This document shows, piece after piece, positions 8,786 to 17,344 of a stretch of 64,000 nucleotides of DNA. The notes beneath the pieces are model-generated. The model was not told where the DNA came from and did no database searches. It saw only the letters and a list, made by a program, of their open reading frames with translations. The position numbers and the translations under genes are program-made. How positions within the stretch are numbered: the stretch's first letter is position 1; every line of letters begins with the position of its first letter. Source of the DNA: Novosphingobium sp. (lineage in GTDB: Bacteria > Pseudomonadota > Alphaproteobacteria > Sphingomonadales > Sphingomonadaceae). The stretch covers positions 3,038,001 through 3,102,000 of the forward strand of contig NZ_JBCNLP010000001.1 of NCBI RefSeq assembly GCF_039595395.1. The letters run 5' to 3'.

Positions 8786-9552
8786 GCGGCATCAACATCC
8801 ACGGCGTCTGGGCCATCTACAGCAGCGAAATGGCGCGCACCCGCCGCACTGTGCTGCAGAGCATCGCCACGCCGGTCATCACCACCGCGCTCTATTTCAT
8901 CGTGTTCGGCGGGGCGATCGGGTCGCGCATGCAGCATGTGGGGGGTGTCGGTTACGGCGCCTTCATCGTGCCTGGCCTCATCATGCTCTCGCTGCTGACG
9001 CAGAGCATTTCCAACGCCTCGGTCGGGATCTATTTCCCCAAATTCACCGGGACCATGTTCGAGATCCTCTCGGCGCCGCTCAACGCCATCGAGGCGGTGA
9101 TCGCCTATGTCGGCGCGGCGGCCAGCAAATCGGTGATCATCGGCCTGATCATTCTGGCAACCTCCACCTTCTTCACCGATGTGCGCATTCTGCACCCGGT
9201 GTGGATGGTGGCCTTTCTGCTGCTGACCTCGATCGCCTTTTCGCTGTTCGGCTTCATCATCGGCATCTGGGCGCGCAGCTTCGAGCAGCTCTCGATCATC
9301 CCCTCGCTGATCGTGACCCCGCTGACCTTCCTGGGCGGCGCCTTTTACTCGATCGACATGCTGCCCCCCACATGGCGCACGGTCAGCCTGTTCAACCCGG
9401 TGGTCTATCTGGTCAGCGGTTTCCGCTGGAGCTTCTATGGCCTGGGCGATGTGGGCGTGGAGGCCAGCCTCGGTTTCACCGCCGGCTTTATCGCGGTGTG
9501 CCTGACCGTGCTGTGGTGGATCTTCAAGACCGGCTGGCGCCTGAAGCCGTAA
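8782..9552 (+). CDS. ABC-2 type transporter permease
   Basis: A 256-residue integral membrane subunit with six predicted transmembrane helices. It starts four bases inside the preceding ATPase gene. The pattern (ALYFIVFGGAIGSRM early, then VPGLIMLSLLTQS, and LTFLGGAFYSIDMLPPTWR before the last helices) is that of the YadH/DrrB-like ABC-2 membrane family. Together with the ATPase it makes a minimal exporter of two half-units. The closest familiar E. coli pair is YadG/YadH, whose substrate is not established. Confidence 0.92.
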   Translation: MSGINIHGVWAIYSSEMARTRRTVLQSIATPVITTALYFIVFGGAIGSRMQHVGGVGYGAFIVPGLIMLSLLTQSISNASVGIYFPKFTGTMFEILSAPLNAIEAVIAYVGAAASKSVIIGLIILATSTFFTDVRILHPVWMVAFLLLTSIAFSLFGFIIGIWARSFEQLSIIPSLIVTPLTFLGGAFYSIDMLPPTWRTVSLFNPVVYLVSGFRWSFYGLGDVGVEASLGFTAGFIAVCLTVLWWIFKTGWRLKP

Positions 9553-9566
9553 AGCGCCCTTGGTTG

Positions 9567-9590
9567 GGCCATGCGCTTTCGCGCATGGCC
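9567..9590 (+). terminator. Hairpin after the ABC permease
   Basis: A perfect ten-base stem, GGCCATGCGC and GCGCATGGCC, around a TTTC loop, 15 bp past the permease stop. There is no T run after it. Confidence 0.6.
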
Positions 9591-9595
9591 TGAAC

Positions 9596-9674
9596 GGCGC
9601 CGGCCCGCTCCCCCGCCCCGTTACCCAATCGGCAGTATCCTATGGGTGGCCGGGCGGGGGAGCGGGCCGGTGCC
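9596..9674. repeat. Long hairpin repeat, copy 1
   Basis: Two 32-base arms (9596-9627 and 9643-9674) flank a 15-base loop containing TCGGCAGTAT. The arms pair with only a few mismatches. The right arm TGGGTGGCCGGGCGGGGGAG and the loop match, with one base difference in the arm, the perfect hairpin at 24,628-24,705, which makes this a dispersed repeat family. It lies between the ABC operon and its downstream terminator. Confidence 0.85.
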
Positions 9675-9677
9675 GAA

Positions 9678-9709
9678 CCTTACAAATTCCGGACCTTACA
9701 AATTCCGGA
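9678..9709. repeat. Tandem 16-bp repeat
   Basis: CCTTACAAATTCCGGA occurs twice in perfect tandem (9678-9693 and 9694-9709), directly beside the long hairpin repeat. Its origin is unknown. Confidence 0.8.
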
Positions 9710-9724
9710 CCTCACAAAAAATGC

Positions 9725-9761
9725 GGGCCGTTCATCGCCCCCCGACGATGAACGGCCCTTT
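9725..9761. terminator. Strong hairpin between convergent genes
   Basis: A 13-base perfect stem, GGGCCGTTCATCG (9725-9737) and CGATGAACGGCCC (9746-9758), around an eight-base loop and followed by TTT. It lies between the ABC operon and the convergent gene ending at 9787, and can stop transcription from both sides. Confidence 0.8.
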
Positions 9762-9786
9762 CCTCAGGCGAGCAGTGGCTCAGCCT

Positions 9787-10212
9787 TCAGATAGCCAGCG
9801 GTTGCCGACCCGGTTCGCGCAGATAGCAGCGCAGGGCGGCAAACACATGATCCGTAACACTGAGCGGCGAATCATCGCTCAACCGCTCATCGCCGATACG
9901 GATCGAACCTTCATTAACCATAACGCCGACCAGCCGCCGGGCAAACTCATAAGGCGCGCCCAGACGCCCGATGGCGGCTGAGAGCGACATCGCCTCCCCT
10001 GCGCAGCCCGCCGCGAAGATCGTCAGCAGGATTTCCCAGGACCAGTGCCGCCCGAAGGCCGAGCCGGCAATCCGCGCCCGATTGGCCGCAAGCGCCAGCT
10101 CCGAACGCGCCGCGGCGCCTGCAAAAAACGTTTCTTCCGCCAGATAGTCCCCGGCGCTGACTTCAAGAAGAGGATGACCCTCCGACAACGGCCCCGTCTG
10201 ATGATAGCTCAA
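9787..10212 (-). CDS. Hypothetical protein, possible winged-helix fold
   Basis: A 141-residue soluble protein with no signal peptide. Residues 55-110 alternate helices with a short turn (ILLTIFAAGCAGEAMSLSAA, then PYEFARRLVGVMVNEGSIRI), spaced like a winged-helix DNA-binding domain where a recognition helix is followed by a two-stranded wing (GSIRIGDERLSDDSPLSVTDHV). Similar small MarR-like proteins occur in sphingomonads, but I cannot name a family with certainty. It is a lone gene on this strand with a sizeable upstream region. Confidence 0.65.
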   Translation of the reverse strand: MSYHQTGPLSEGHPLLEVSAGDYLAEETFFAGAAARSELALAANRARIAGSAFGRHWSWEILLTIFAAGCAGEAMSLSAAIGRLGAPYEFARRLVGVMVNEGSIRIGDERLSDDSPLSVTDHVFAALRCYLREPGRQPLAI

Positions 10213-10336
10213 CGCAAATCCCCCTGCATTGCCAACACATCACTCATTCGGAAGCAGAGCTTCCTTTTGCGACGAGGACCCCATCCCGAATCGCAATGCA
10301 GATTTACCATCAGCCTGCGAACAAGAATAGGCGTTA

Positions 10337-10507
10337 TTATTTCACATGGGGATCCTGAGAGGTAATTTGATTTTCTTTAAGCCCTTTTTGCAGCAGATCT
10401 ATTGCCGTTGCTATATGGGTTGCTGGAATATCGAATTTACGATCATCAAGGACTTGCAGAATATCTTCGAGCTGCTCAATTATTTTGGCGACCACTTTTA
10501 TCTCCAT
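10337..10507 (-). CDS. Possible 56-residue helical protein
   Basis: A short reading frame reads from ATG at 10507 to TAA at 10337. The product begins MEIKVVAKIIEQLEDILQVL and continues through THIATAIDLLQKGLKE, so it would be two amphipathic helices with a short link. The stretch is clearly AT-richer than its surroundings. No good ribosome site is seen and an in-frame stop lies two codons before the ATG. The amino-acid pattern looks like a real protein, but this could be chance. Confidence 0.4.
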   Translation of the reverse strand: MEIKVVAKIIEQLEDILQVLDDRKFDIPATHIATAIDLLQKGLKENQITSQDPHVK

Positions 10508-11023
10508 ATCAGAAATAGGCGGAATTTACACGCAATCGCCAGCAGTCACGTCTTGATGATTAGATAGGGACAAGCCTTGCCTCTCCAACAAAGCTTGCCA
10601 AAAAATCCGGCGATTCCGTGCAGGATTGACCAAGGTCGTTCATCCCCACCGTCGATACTGGAAATCGACCATAAACGCGCATTGGTCCGATTGGTTCCAT
10701 CTATATGAACTTTTTATGTCCCGTTTCTGGAAAACGGTTGCAACGCCACTCTATTTTCCCGGCACACCCCACGCGCAGGGCATGAAATCGTCTGCATCCT
10801 GCCCCTGATGTGCCCCGAATCACCCCCTTCGGGCAAGCCGGAAACCACCTCGCCACGGCGGGCCGCGACAGGCCGAGTGAGATGCGCGCAACACCGTGCC
10901 GATACCCGGCACCCCACGGGCAACGCCCCGGCGCCTTTTGCCCCTTATAGAAAAATTTAATTTCCCATCGGGATTATAGGTTTTACAAGCGGGCCATCGT
11001 CCAGATGAGAGCCCTGCCCACCC
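10508..11023. other. Gene-poor interval
   Basis: About 500 bp with mixed, partly AT-rich composition between the small minus-strand frame and the redox operon. I see no convincing gene or RNA. It should hold the promoter of the operon that starts at 11,024; the AT-rich stretch around 10,950-10,985 is the best candidate region, but no clear -35/-10 pair can be assigned. Confidence 0.5.
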
Positions 11024-11578
11024 ATGAACACGCCCTTAACATCGAAAACTGCCCTTTCCCGCGCCTTTGCCGGAGCCAATCCGGCGGGCTCTCGCCTTGC
11101 TCTCGCCCTTCTCGCGACCTGCGCCCTGCTGCCCGCTGCCACAGCCTCTGCCCAGCCCGCAGGCACCCCGACCGTCACCTGGACGATCGCCCCGGTCAGT
11201 GCCACCCCCGGCGGCCGCGCCAGGCTGGTGCTGCAGGGAACGCTGCGCGACAACTGGCACCTCTATGCCTTCAAGCAGAAGGAGAACGGCCCCACCCCGC
11301 TGCGGGTCGCGCTCGACGCCAATGAGGTCGCCCAGCCCGATGGCGCCCCCTCGGGCAGCGCGCCGATCGTCGCGCATGATGCCGCCTTCAATCTGGACAC
11401 GCCCTATTATCTGCACAATTTCGCCATCACCGTCCCGGTGAAGCTGAAACCCCATGCCGCCGCCGGGCGCCAGAACGTCCCCGTGACGGTGCGCTTCCAG
11501 ACCTGCAACGGCCAGACCTGCGAACCGCCCAAGACGCTGCACCTGACCGCCGCCGTGACCGTGGGCGCCCATGGCTGA
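11024..11578 (+). CDS. Periplasmic DsbD-alpha-like domain protein
   Basis: A 184-residue exported protein. After a signal peptide (hydrophobic stretch about residues 24-43, cut near ASAQ) comes a single immunoglobulin-like domain of the DsbD N-terminal type. Diagnostic points are NWHLYAFKQKENGPTPL near residue 78 and QTCNGQTCEPPKT with Cys161 and Cys166, the pair that in E. coli DsbD-alpha passes electrons to periplasmic thiol proteins. The transmembrane DsbD-beta and the C-terminal thioredoxin domain are absent, so it must receive electrons from another partner. It is the first gene of a four-gene operon; its end overlaps the next start by eight bases. Confidence 0.85.
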   Translation: MNTPLTSKTALSRAFAGANPAGSRLALALLATCALLPAATASAQPAGTPTVTWTIAPVSATPGGRARLVLQGTLRDNWHLYAFKQKENGPTPLRVALDANEVAQPDGAPSGSAPIVAHDAAFNLDTPYYLHNFAITVPVKLKPHAAAGRQNVPVTVRFQTCNGQTCEPPKTLHLTAAVTVGAHG

Positions 11579-13040
11579 GCGGCGCGCCCTCTTCCGCAGG
11601 CGTCTGGCCAAGGCCGCCGCGCGCCTGCCGCTGCTGGCAGGCCTCGCCATCGTCGGCACGATTGCCCTGCGCGATGCGGGTGACCCGGCCAGGGCCCAGA
11701 TCGCGGTGCAGAACCAGGGCTATGTCCCCTTCAGCGACGCGCCGATCAACTATCGCACGCGCCCGCTGACCGACCCCGTCGCTCTGCTGCAAAAGCGGCT
11801 GGACGAGGGCAAGGCCCATCTCACCTTCGACGAGAAGCGCGGCTATCTCGGCTCGGTCCTGAAACTGCTGGACATTCCCGAGGCCTCGCAGACGCTGGTC
11901 TTTTCCAAGACCAGCTTCCAGTTCACCAAGATCTCGCCCGATCATCCCCGCGCGCTTTACTATAATGACGATGTCTATGTCGGCTCGGTGCATGACGGCA
12001 AGACGGTGGAGATCGTCTCCTTCGACCCGATGCAGGGCGCGGTCTTCTATCTGCTCGACGACCAGAAAGCCGAGAAGCCCACCTTCCAGCGCGCCGAGCT
12101 GGACTGCACCCAGTGCCATATCGCCGCCAGCACGCGCGGCGTGCCCGGTGTGCTGCTGCGCTCGGTCTATGCCTCGCAGACCGGCGCGCTGACCCCGCGC
12201 ACGCCCCAGCACATCACCGACCAGAAGAGCCCGCTCAAGGACCGCTGGGGCGGCTGGTACATCAGCGGGCCGCTGGCGGGCAACACCATGGCCAATGCGG
12301 CGGTGATCCCGGCCGCCGACCAGCAGAGCGGCGTGGTGCCCCCCACCGGATCGCTGCCCACCCTTGGCGCGGTAGCCAAACCCTACGATCGCTCGGCCTA
12401 TCTGGCGCCGGGCAGCGACGGCGTGGCCCTGCTGGTGCTGGCGCATCAGACCCAGATGCACAACCTCATCACGCTGACCAATTACCAGACCCGCCTGACG
12501 CTGCACGCGCTGGGCAAGGATGAGGGCACGCCCGCCTATGCGCAGGCCACGCTGGCCAGCCTGCCCGAGGACGCGCGCGAGAAGATCACCAAACCCTCGG
12601 AACAGTTGCTGCGCTATCTGCTCTTCTCAGGCGAGGCATCGCTGGGTGGGCAGGATGGCGCCAAGCTGCTGGCCAGTTCGGCCTTCGCGCGCGGTTTCGC
12701 GGCGCAGGGCTTGCGCGATTCCCATAAGCGCTCGCTGCGCGACTTCGACCTGTCGACGCGCACCTTCCGCAACCCCTGCAGCTATCTCATCTATTCCAGC
12801 GCCTTCGACGCCATCCCCGAGCCCGCCAAGGGCTACATCTATCACCGCCTGCTCGAGGTGCTGACCGGACAGGACCAGTCCCCCGACTTCGCGCATCTCT
12901 CCACCGACGAACGCGCCGCCATCCTGAGCATCCTGCTGGAAACCAAGCCGGGCCTGCCCGCCGAATGGCGCGCCTATGCGCAGGCCCACAAGCTGCGCGT
13001 GGCGACCGGCCACACGCCTTCCCAACGCCATTTTTCGTGA
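11571..13040 (+). CDS. Monoheme c-type protein of uncharacterised family
   Basis: A 489-residue protein with an N-terminal basic segment and one hydrophobic helix (about residues 18-33), so it is exported or anchored in the periplasm. It has one heme attachment motif, CTQCH at residues 179-183, in the middle of the chain. Flanking blocks such as DPVALLQKRLDEG, VFSKTSFQ, and RALYYNDDVYVGSV recall a family seen in acidobacteria and planctomycetes, which to my knowledge has no assigned function. The C-terminal half has no recognisable domain. It starts inside the DsbD-alpha-like gene and is followed 32 bp later by the TlpA-like gene, so all are likely co-transcribed. Confidence 0.75.
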   Translation: MAERRALFRRRLAKAAARLPLLAGLAIVGTIALRDAGDPARAQIAVQNQGYVPFSDAPINYRTRPLTDPVALLQKRLDEGKAHLTFDEKRGYLGSVLKLLDIPEASQTLVFSKTSFQFTKISPDHPRALYYNDDVYVGSVHDGKTVEIVSFDPMQGAVFYLLDDQKAEKPTFQRAELDCTQCHIAASTRGVPGVLLRSVYASQTGALTPRTPQHITDQKSPLKDRWGGWYISGPLAGNTMANAAVIPAADQQSGVVPPTGSLPTLGAVAKPYDRSAYLAPGSDGVALLVLAHQTQMHNLITLTNYQTRLTLHALGKDEGTPAYAQATLASLPEDAREKITKPSEQLLRYLLFSGEASLGGQDGAKLLASSAFARGFAAQGLRDSHKRSLRDFDLSTRTFRNPCSYLIYSSAFDAIPEPAKGYIYHRLLEVLTGQDQSPDFAHLSTDERAAILSILLETKPGLPAEWRAYAQAHKLRVATGHTPSQRHFS

Positions 13041-13072
13041 CTCACAACGCCAGCCTGACCGGAGTAAGAACG

Positions 13073-14425
13073 ATGAAGACAAGTCTTAAGGCCTCCACCT
13101 GCGCCGCCCTTCTGCTCGGCGGCATGGCAGCACCCGCCATTGCGACCGCCGCCGACAGCCCCGTTACCGGGCGCTGGGACGCGGTGCTTTCGCGCAATGG
13201 CACCGACATTCCCTTCCGCCTCGACATCAAGGGCGACGGCCCCTCGCTTCAGGGCGTGTTCTACGACGGCTTCAAGCCCTATGACGGCACCACCAGCGCC
13301 AGCTTCCAGAACGGCAATCTGGTGCTCAACGTCGACCATTACCTCACCACCATCAACGCCAGGCTGGACAACGGCCAGTTGAACGGCACCGTCTCGGCGG
13401 AAAACCGCGAATCCTCGGCCAATTACACCTTCCACGCCGTGCGCCATGTCGAGACCGCCGCCGGTCCCGCAGGGCCCGCGATCGCCGGCACCTGGATCAT
13501 CCCGCTCTCCTCGCCCTCGTCCAAGGGCGAGAAGGCCTTCCGCTTCGTGGTACAGCAGAACGGCGGCGAAGTGGCCGGTTCGATCCTGCGCATCGACGGC
13601 GACACCGGCAGCTACACCGGCCATTTCAAGGACGGCAAATGGGTGCTCAGCCACTTTGACGGCGGCCGCCCCGGTGTGATCGTGGTCACCCCCAAGGGTG
13701 ACGGCACGTTGGAAATCCAGCAGGAATCCGCCCGCCCCGCCAAGGCCAGCAGCGATTACGGCAGCGAGGCCGGTGCCCCCGATGGCCGCTATGCCCCCGC
13801 GCTGGTCGCCTATCGTCAGGATGTCGCCAAGGCCAGGGGTCTGGCCGAGCCCGACGACTTCCTCAACCACACCAAGGTCGTCGACCCCAACGCCAAATTC
13901 ACCTTCAACTTCCCCGACAACAGCGGCAAGCTGATCTCGCAGGACGATCCGCGCTTCAAGGGCAAGGTGGTTCTGGCGGTCGTCACCGGCACATGGTGCC
14001 CCAATTGCCATGACGAGGCCCAGTATCTGGTCGAACTCGACAAGAAGTACCGCGACAAGGGCCTGGCCATCGTCGCCCTCAACTTCGAGGAGCCCGACCA
14101 GCAGGAAACGCTCAAGCGCCAGAAGGCCTTCGTCAAGCAGTATGGCGTGAAATACACCTACCTCGAGGCTGGCTCGCCCGCCCAGATGTGGGAAAAGGTG
14201 CCCCAGCTCAACCACCTCGACACCTGGCCCGCCACGGTCTTCATCGGGCGCGACGGCAAGGTGAAGGCGGTCCATTCGGGCTTCGCCTCGCCCGCCAGCG
14301 GCGCCTTCCATGAGCAGCTCAAGGCCGACTTCACCAGCCGCATCGAGCAGCTTCTGGCCGAAAAGCCGGTGGTGGCCGAGGCGGATACCCCTGCCACGGG
14401 TAAGGCTCTGGCGCTGAACCGCTAA
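13073..14425 (+). CDS. TlpA-like thioredoxin with long N-terminal beta domain
   Basis: A 450-residue exported protein; GGAGTAAG precedes the chosen ATG at 13073 and a signal peptide ends near ATAADS. Residues ~30-240 are beta-rich and look like two related repeats (GRWDAVLSRNGTDIPFRLDI and GTWIIPLSSPSSKGEKAFRF each open a unit), resembling calycin-like barrels. Residues ~285-430 are a TlpA/ResA-type thioredoxin fold with the redox pair in GTWCPNC (Cys309, Cys312) and the cis-Pro in TWPATVFIG. TlpA proteins reduce apo-cytochromes or copper chaperones in the periplasm. Here the neighbours suggest transfer between the DsbD-alpha-like protein and a c-type cytochrome. Confidence 0.87.
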   Translation: MKTSLKASTCAALLLGGMAAPAIATAADSPVTGRWDAVLSRNGTDIPFRLDIKGDGPSLQGVFYDGFKPYDGTTSASFQNGNLVLNVDHYLTTINARLDNGQLNGTVSAENRESSANYTFHAVRHVETAAGPAGPAIAGTWIIPLSSPSSKGEKAFRFVVQQNGGEVAGSILRIDGDTGSYTGHFKDGKWVLSHFDGGRPGVIVVTPKGDGTLEIQQESARPAKASSDYGSEAGAPDGRYAPALVAYRQDVAKARGLAEPDDFLNHTKVVDPNAKFTFNFPDNSGKLISQDDPRFKGKVVLAVVTGTWCPNCHDEAQYLVELDKKYRDKGLAIVALNFEEPDQQETLKRQKAFVKQYGVKYTYLEAGSPAQMWEKVPQLNHLDTWPATVFIGRDGKVKAVHSGFASPASGAFHEQLKADFTSRIEQLLAEKPVVAEADTPATGKALALNR

Positions 14426-14496
14426 GAGCTGGGCGGGGCAGGAACTCCACCCCTGCCCCGTTTCCCCTTTGTGCAGCATGACTGTTCTGGAGTTAC

Positions 14497-14889
14497 ATGG
14501 TGCGAGCATTTCTGGCGTCTCTGGCCGTGGCCGGAGCGATCCTGACATTCAGCAATGGCGGTTCGGCCCTGAGCGGCGCTGAACCGGGACATGGACGGGG
14601 CGAGACCCTGTTCGAAAACCGCTGCGCCCGCTGCCACGGGCTGGGCGGCGACGGCGGCGATGGGCTGGCCCCGCCGCTGATCGGGGTGATGGGCCGCTCC
14701 ATCGCGGGCCGCAGCGACTACGTCTATTCCGACGCGCTGAAGGCCAAGAGCGGCATCTGGTCGCCCGACACGCTCAACGCCTATATCGCCAACCCGCAGG
14801 CCTTTGCCCCCGGCGCCGAGATGGAGGTCAACTCCCCCGACCCCAATGAGCGCGAGGCCATCATCGATTATCTCAAGACCTTGCGATAG
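14497..14889 (+). CDS. Class I cytochrome c
   Basis: A 130-residue exported monoheme cytochrome. The signal peptide covers about residues 1-24. The heme motif is CARCH (Cys43, Cys46, His47) and Met109 in GAEMEV is the likely sixth ligand. YVYSDALKAKSGIWSPDTLNAYI is the typical sequence between heme and Met in soluble cytochrome c2/c550. It is the last gene of the redox operon, 71 bp after the TlpA-like gene, and could shuttle electrons between the operon products and the respiratory chain. Confidence 0.92.
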   Translation: MVRAFLASLAVAGAILTFSNGGSALSGAEPGHGRGETLFENRCARCHGLGGDGGDGLAPPLIGVMGRSIAGRSDYVYSDALKAKSGIWSPDTLNAYIANPQAFAPGAEMEVNSPDPNEREAIIDYLKTLR

Positions 14890-15030
14890 GCTGGCTTTTG
14901 GCACCGGGAGGCGATGTCATGGCTCTGCCATAAAGCTGGGGATGCCGACGGAAAGGGATTGACCGATCCATGCCACCTGTGCCAATCGCCCTCTCACGCT
15001 TGGCGCCGGTATGGACCGTGACGCATGCAG

Positions 15031-15104
15031 GCGGGTGTAGCTCAATGGTAGAGCAGCAGCTTCCCAAGCTGAATACGAGGGTTCGATTCCCTTCACCCGC
15101 TCCA
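15031..15104 (+). tRNA. tRNA-Gly (anticodon CCC)
   Basis: A 74-base cloverleaf with acceptor stem GCGGGTG/CACCCGC, D arm GCTC-GAGC, anticodon loop TTCCCAA, T stem GAGGG/CCCTT and an encoded CCA end. The top pair of the anticodon stem (27-43) is a G-A mismatch. The CCC anticodon reads GGG. Confidence 0.96.
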
Positions 15105-15190
15105 GCTTCAAAATCAATGGTTTAGACCACCCTTCGCGTTACCCTCGAAGAGGATGGGTGCGGTAAAAGTACGGCAAACCCGCTTCGCCC

Positions 15191-15637
15191 CTATCGTTCC
15201 CCCGCCGTCACGCATGTGGCATGGCGCGCCTCGAAACCTTTCGCGATCTGCGCCAGCGTGACCTGCCCCAGCCGCGCGATCAGCATGGCCTCGGCCGCGC
15301 CCAGCGCCTCGCTCATGGACTCATTGACCGCCTGCTCGACCAGACAATCGGGCGCCGGGTCCGCAAGCCCGATCGCGAAAATGCGCGGCTCGCCCACGGC
15401 GCGGTAGATATCAAGCATCGTCACGCTGTCGAGCGAGACAACCAGCCGCCATCCCCCGGCATGCCCCTTCTCCGAGCGCACGAATCCAGCCTCACGCAGG
15501 CCCGCCATCGTGCGGCGCACGACAACCGGATTGGTATGGAGCATCTGCGCCGCCTGAGCCGAGGTGATCGGCCCTTCGACCCGGTCCATATGGATCAGCA
15601 CATGGAGCATGCGCGACAAGCGGCCATCAAGTTGCAT
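15191..15637 (-). CDS. Rrf2-family transcriptional regulator
   Basis: A 148-residue winged-helix regulator. LSRMLHVLIHMDRVEGPITSAQAAQMLHTNPVVVRRTMAGLREAGFVRSEKGHAGGW has the Rrf2 helix-turn-helix and wing. The family's three iron-sulfur cysteines are not present in the usual spacing: only a Cys near residue 98 and one near the C-terminus are visible, so Fe-S sensing as in IscR is unlikely. It lies 47 bp downstream of the peptide transporter gene on the same strand, so it may be co-transcribed with that gene or regulate it. Confidence 0.87.
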   Translation of the reverse strand: MQLDGRLSRMLHVLIHMDRVEGPITSAQAAQMLHTNPVVVRRTMAGLREAGFVRSEKGHAGGWRLVVSLDSVTMLDIYRAVGEPRIFAIGLADPAPDCLVEQAVNESMSEALGAAEAMLIARLGQVTLAQIAKGFEARHATCVTAGER

Positions 15638-15684
15638 CCTCGTCCCCTATCATGCCCGGCCCGAAGCCGCAAAAACGCCCGGAC

Positions 15685-17094
15685 CTACTCGACAACCGGC
15701 GCCAGCAGGCGCCCGGCGGCAGAGCGCACGATCAGCATCACCACCCCGGCCCCGGCGATGATCGCGGCATGCAGGCCCCAGAAGGCCGCGCCGGGCAGCT
15801 TGTCGAGCAGGGTCGCCAGCTTGGTCACGATCATCCCGGCCAGAAACAGCGCGAGCAGATAGGACGCCATCATCGTCGCATTCACCGCCTTGGGCGCGAC
15901 GCGCGAATAGAGCGCGATGCCCACCGGATAGATATGGACGAAGCCGATGTCGTTGAGGATGTGAAAGCCCAGCGCCCAGCCCAGACCGATCTTCTCTCCC
16001 GTCGCGGCCTCATGCATCGCGCCCAACGCCAGGCAGAGCGGCGCCAGCGCGGCCATGAAGATGCCGAAGGTGATCTTGGTGATCTCGTCGGGCTCGGGGC
16101 GGAAGGTGCTCCACCAGCGCCAGAAGGCAACGACCGCGATCAGCAGCGTGGTCGAGACGATGGCGTCGAGCGAAATCAGGAAGCTGGCCGGAATGGCGTG
16201 CCCGAAAAACTCCAGCCGGTAATGCGCGTCGCCCCACAGCTCATAGGCGGCGAAAATCTGCTGATTGCCGACATAGGCACAGGCCAGCACCGGGATCAGC
16301 AGCACCAGCAAGGCGATGCGCTTGCCCTCGCCGGGCTGCAGTTTGGGGCGCGGCTCGGCGATATGGCCGGGTTCGGGCTTGGGCTCGGCGGGCAGCCAGC
16401 GATGCCCGGCGAGATAAATGCCAAGGCCGATCAGCATGCCCACGCCCGCCGCGCCGAAACCGGCATGCCAGGCCACCTTCTGCCCCAGAAAGCCGCAGAC
16501 GATCGGGGAGACGATCACCGCGACCTGGATCGCCAGCGTGTAGATCTGGAAAGCGTCCGCGCGGCGCAGATCGTCGGCGGCGTAAAGATCGCCCACCTGC
16601 GCCGCCAGATTGCCCTTGAAGAAGCCGCTGCCCAGCAGAATGCAGGCCAGAGCGATCAGATAGGTCTGGTCGAAAGCCATGCAAAAATGGCCGATCGCCA
16701 TGGTCACCGCGCCGAAGATCACCGCCCGCGTGCGCCCGATGTAACGATCCGCCACAAAGCCGCCCAGCAGCGGGGTGAGATAGACCAGAGCGCTGTAGAG
16801 CGCGGCAATCGCCCCGCCCATGGTCAGCGGCGTCAGCGGCCCGAAGAACATCTCCAGCAGATGGCGGAACGGGGTAAAGCCCCAGATCTTTTCAATATGG
16901 CCCGGCGTGAAGAGATATTGCGCGCTGTAGAGCGCCAGCAGCGCGGTCATGCCGTAATAGGAAAACCGCTCCCACCCTTCGGAAAAGGCCAGATAGCCCA
17001 GCCCGCGCGGATGCCCCAGAAAGGCCCTGTCCGACATATGCTGCGGCGTCTGCTGCACCTCATGCTGCGGGGCGGCGACAGGGTTTTCGTTCAT
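15685..17094 (-). CDS. POT-family proton-dependent peptide transporter
   Basis: A 469-residue carrier with about 12-14 transmembrane helices. The ATG at 17094 was chosen because the open frame further upstream does not look like protein and AGGATGGA lies just before it. The POT signature is clear: FSEGWERFSYYGMTALLALY near residue 40, holding the ExxERFSYYG motif used for proton coupling, then GGFVADRYIGRTRAVIFGA. The family imports di- and tripeptides with protons. The adjacent Rrf2 gene may control it. Confidence 0.92.
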   Translation of the reverse strand: MNENPVAAPQHEVQQTPQHMSDRAFLGHPRGLGYLAFSEGWERFSYYGMTALLALYSAQYLFTPGHIEKIWGFTPFRHLLEMFFGPLTPLTMGGAIAALYSALVYLTPLLGGFVADRYIGRTRAVIFGAVTMAIGHFCMAFDQTYLIALACILLGSGFFKGNLAAQVGDLYAADDLRRADAFQIYTLAIQVAVIVSPIVCGFLGQKVAWHAGFGAAGVGMLIGLGIYLAGHRWLPAEPKPEPGHIAEPRPKLQPGEGKRIALLVLLIPVLACAYVGNQQIFAAYELWGDAHYRLEFFGHAIPASFLISLDAIVSTTLLIAVVAFWRWWSTFRPEPDEITKITFGIFMAALAPLCLALGAMHEAATGEKIGLGWALGFHILNDIGFVHIYPVGIALYSRVAPKAVNATMMASYLLALFLAGMIVTKLATLLDKLPGAAFWGLHAAIIAGAGVVMLIVRSAAGRLLAPVVE

Positions 17095-17344
17095 TCCATC
17101 CTGACCTTGAGACCACTGGGACGACAACTGAGGCGACAACTGGAGCAGCGGCATCCACCGATACCCTCCCATTCCATAGGGCAGGAGGCCGGGTGCCTCA
17201 ATGCGCCTGAGGTCAACGGTGGCCGCCCCCTGCCCCACAACTGAACGCCACCTTTCATCGCGCCTCAGCCCCGGTTCAACGGACTCGGCGCAGAAGGCGA
17301 TCACCGGACGGGAGGGTCCTCCGGACTTCAGGAGTGCAAGCATC

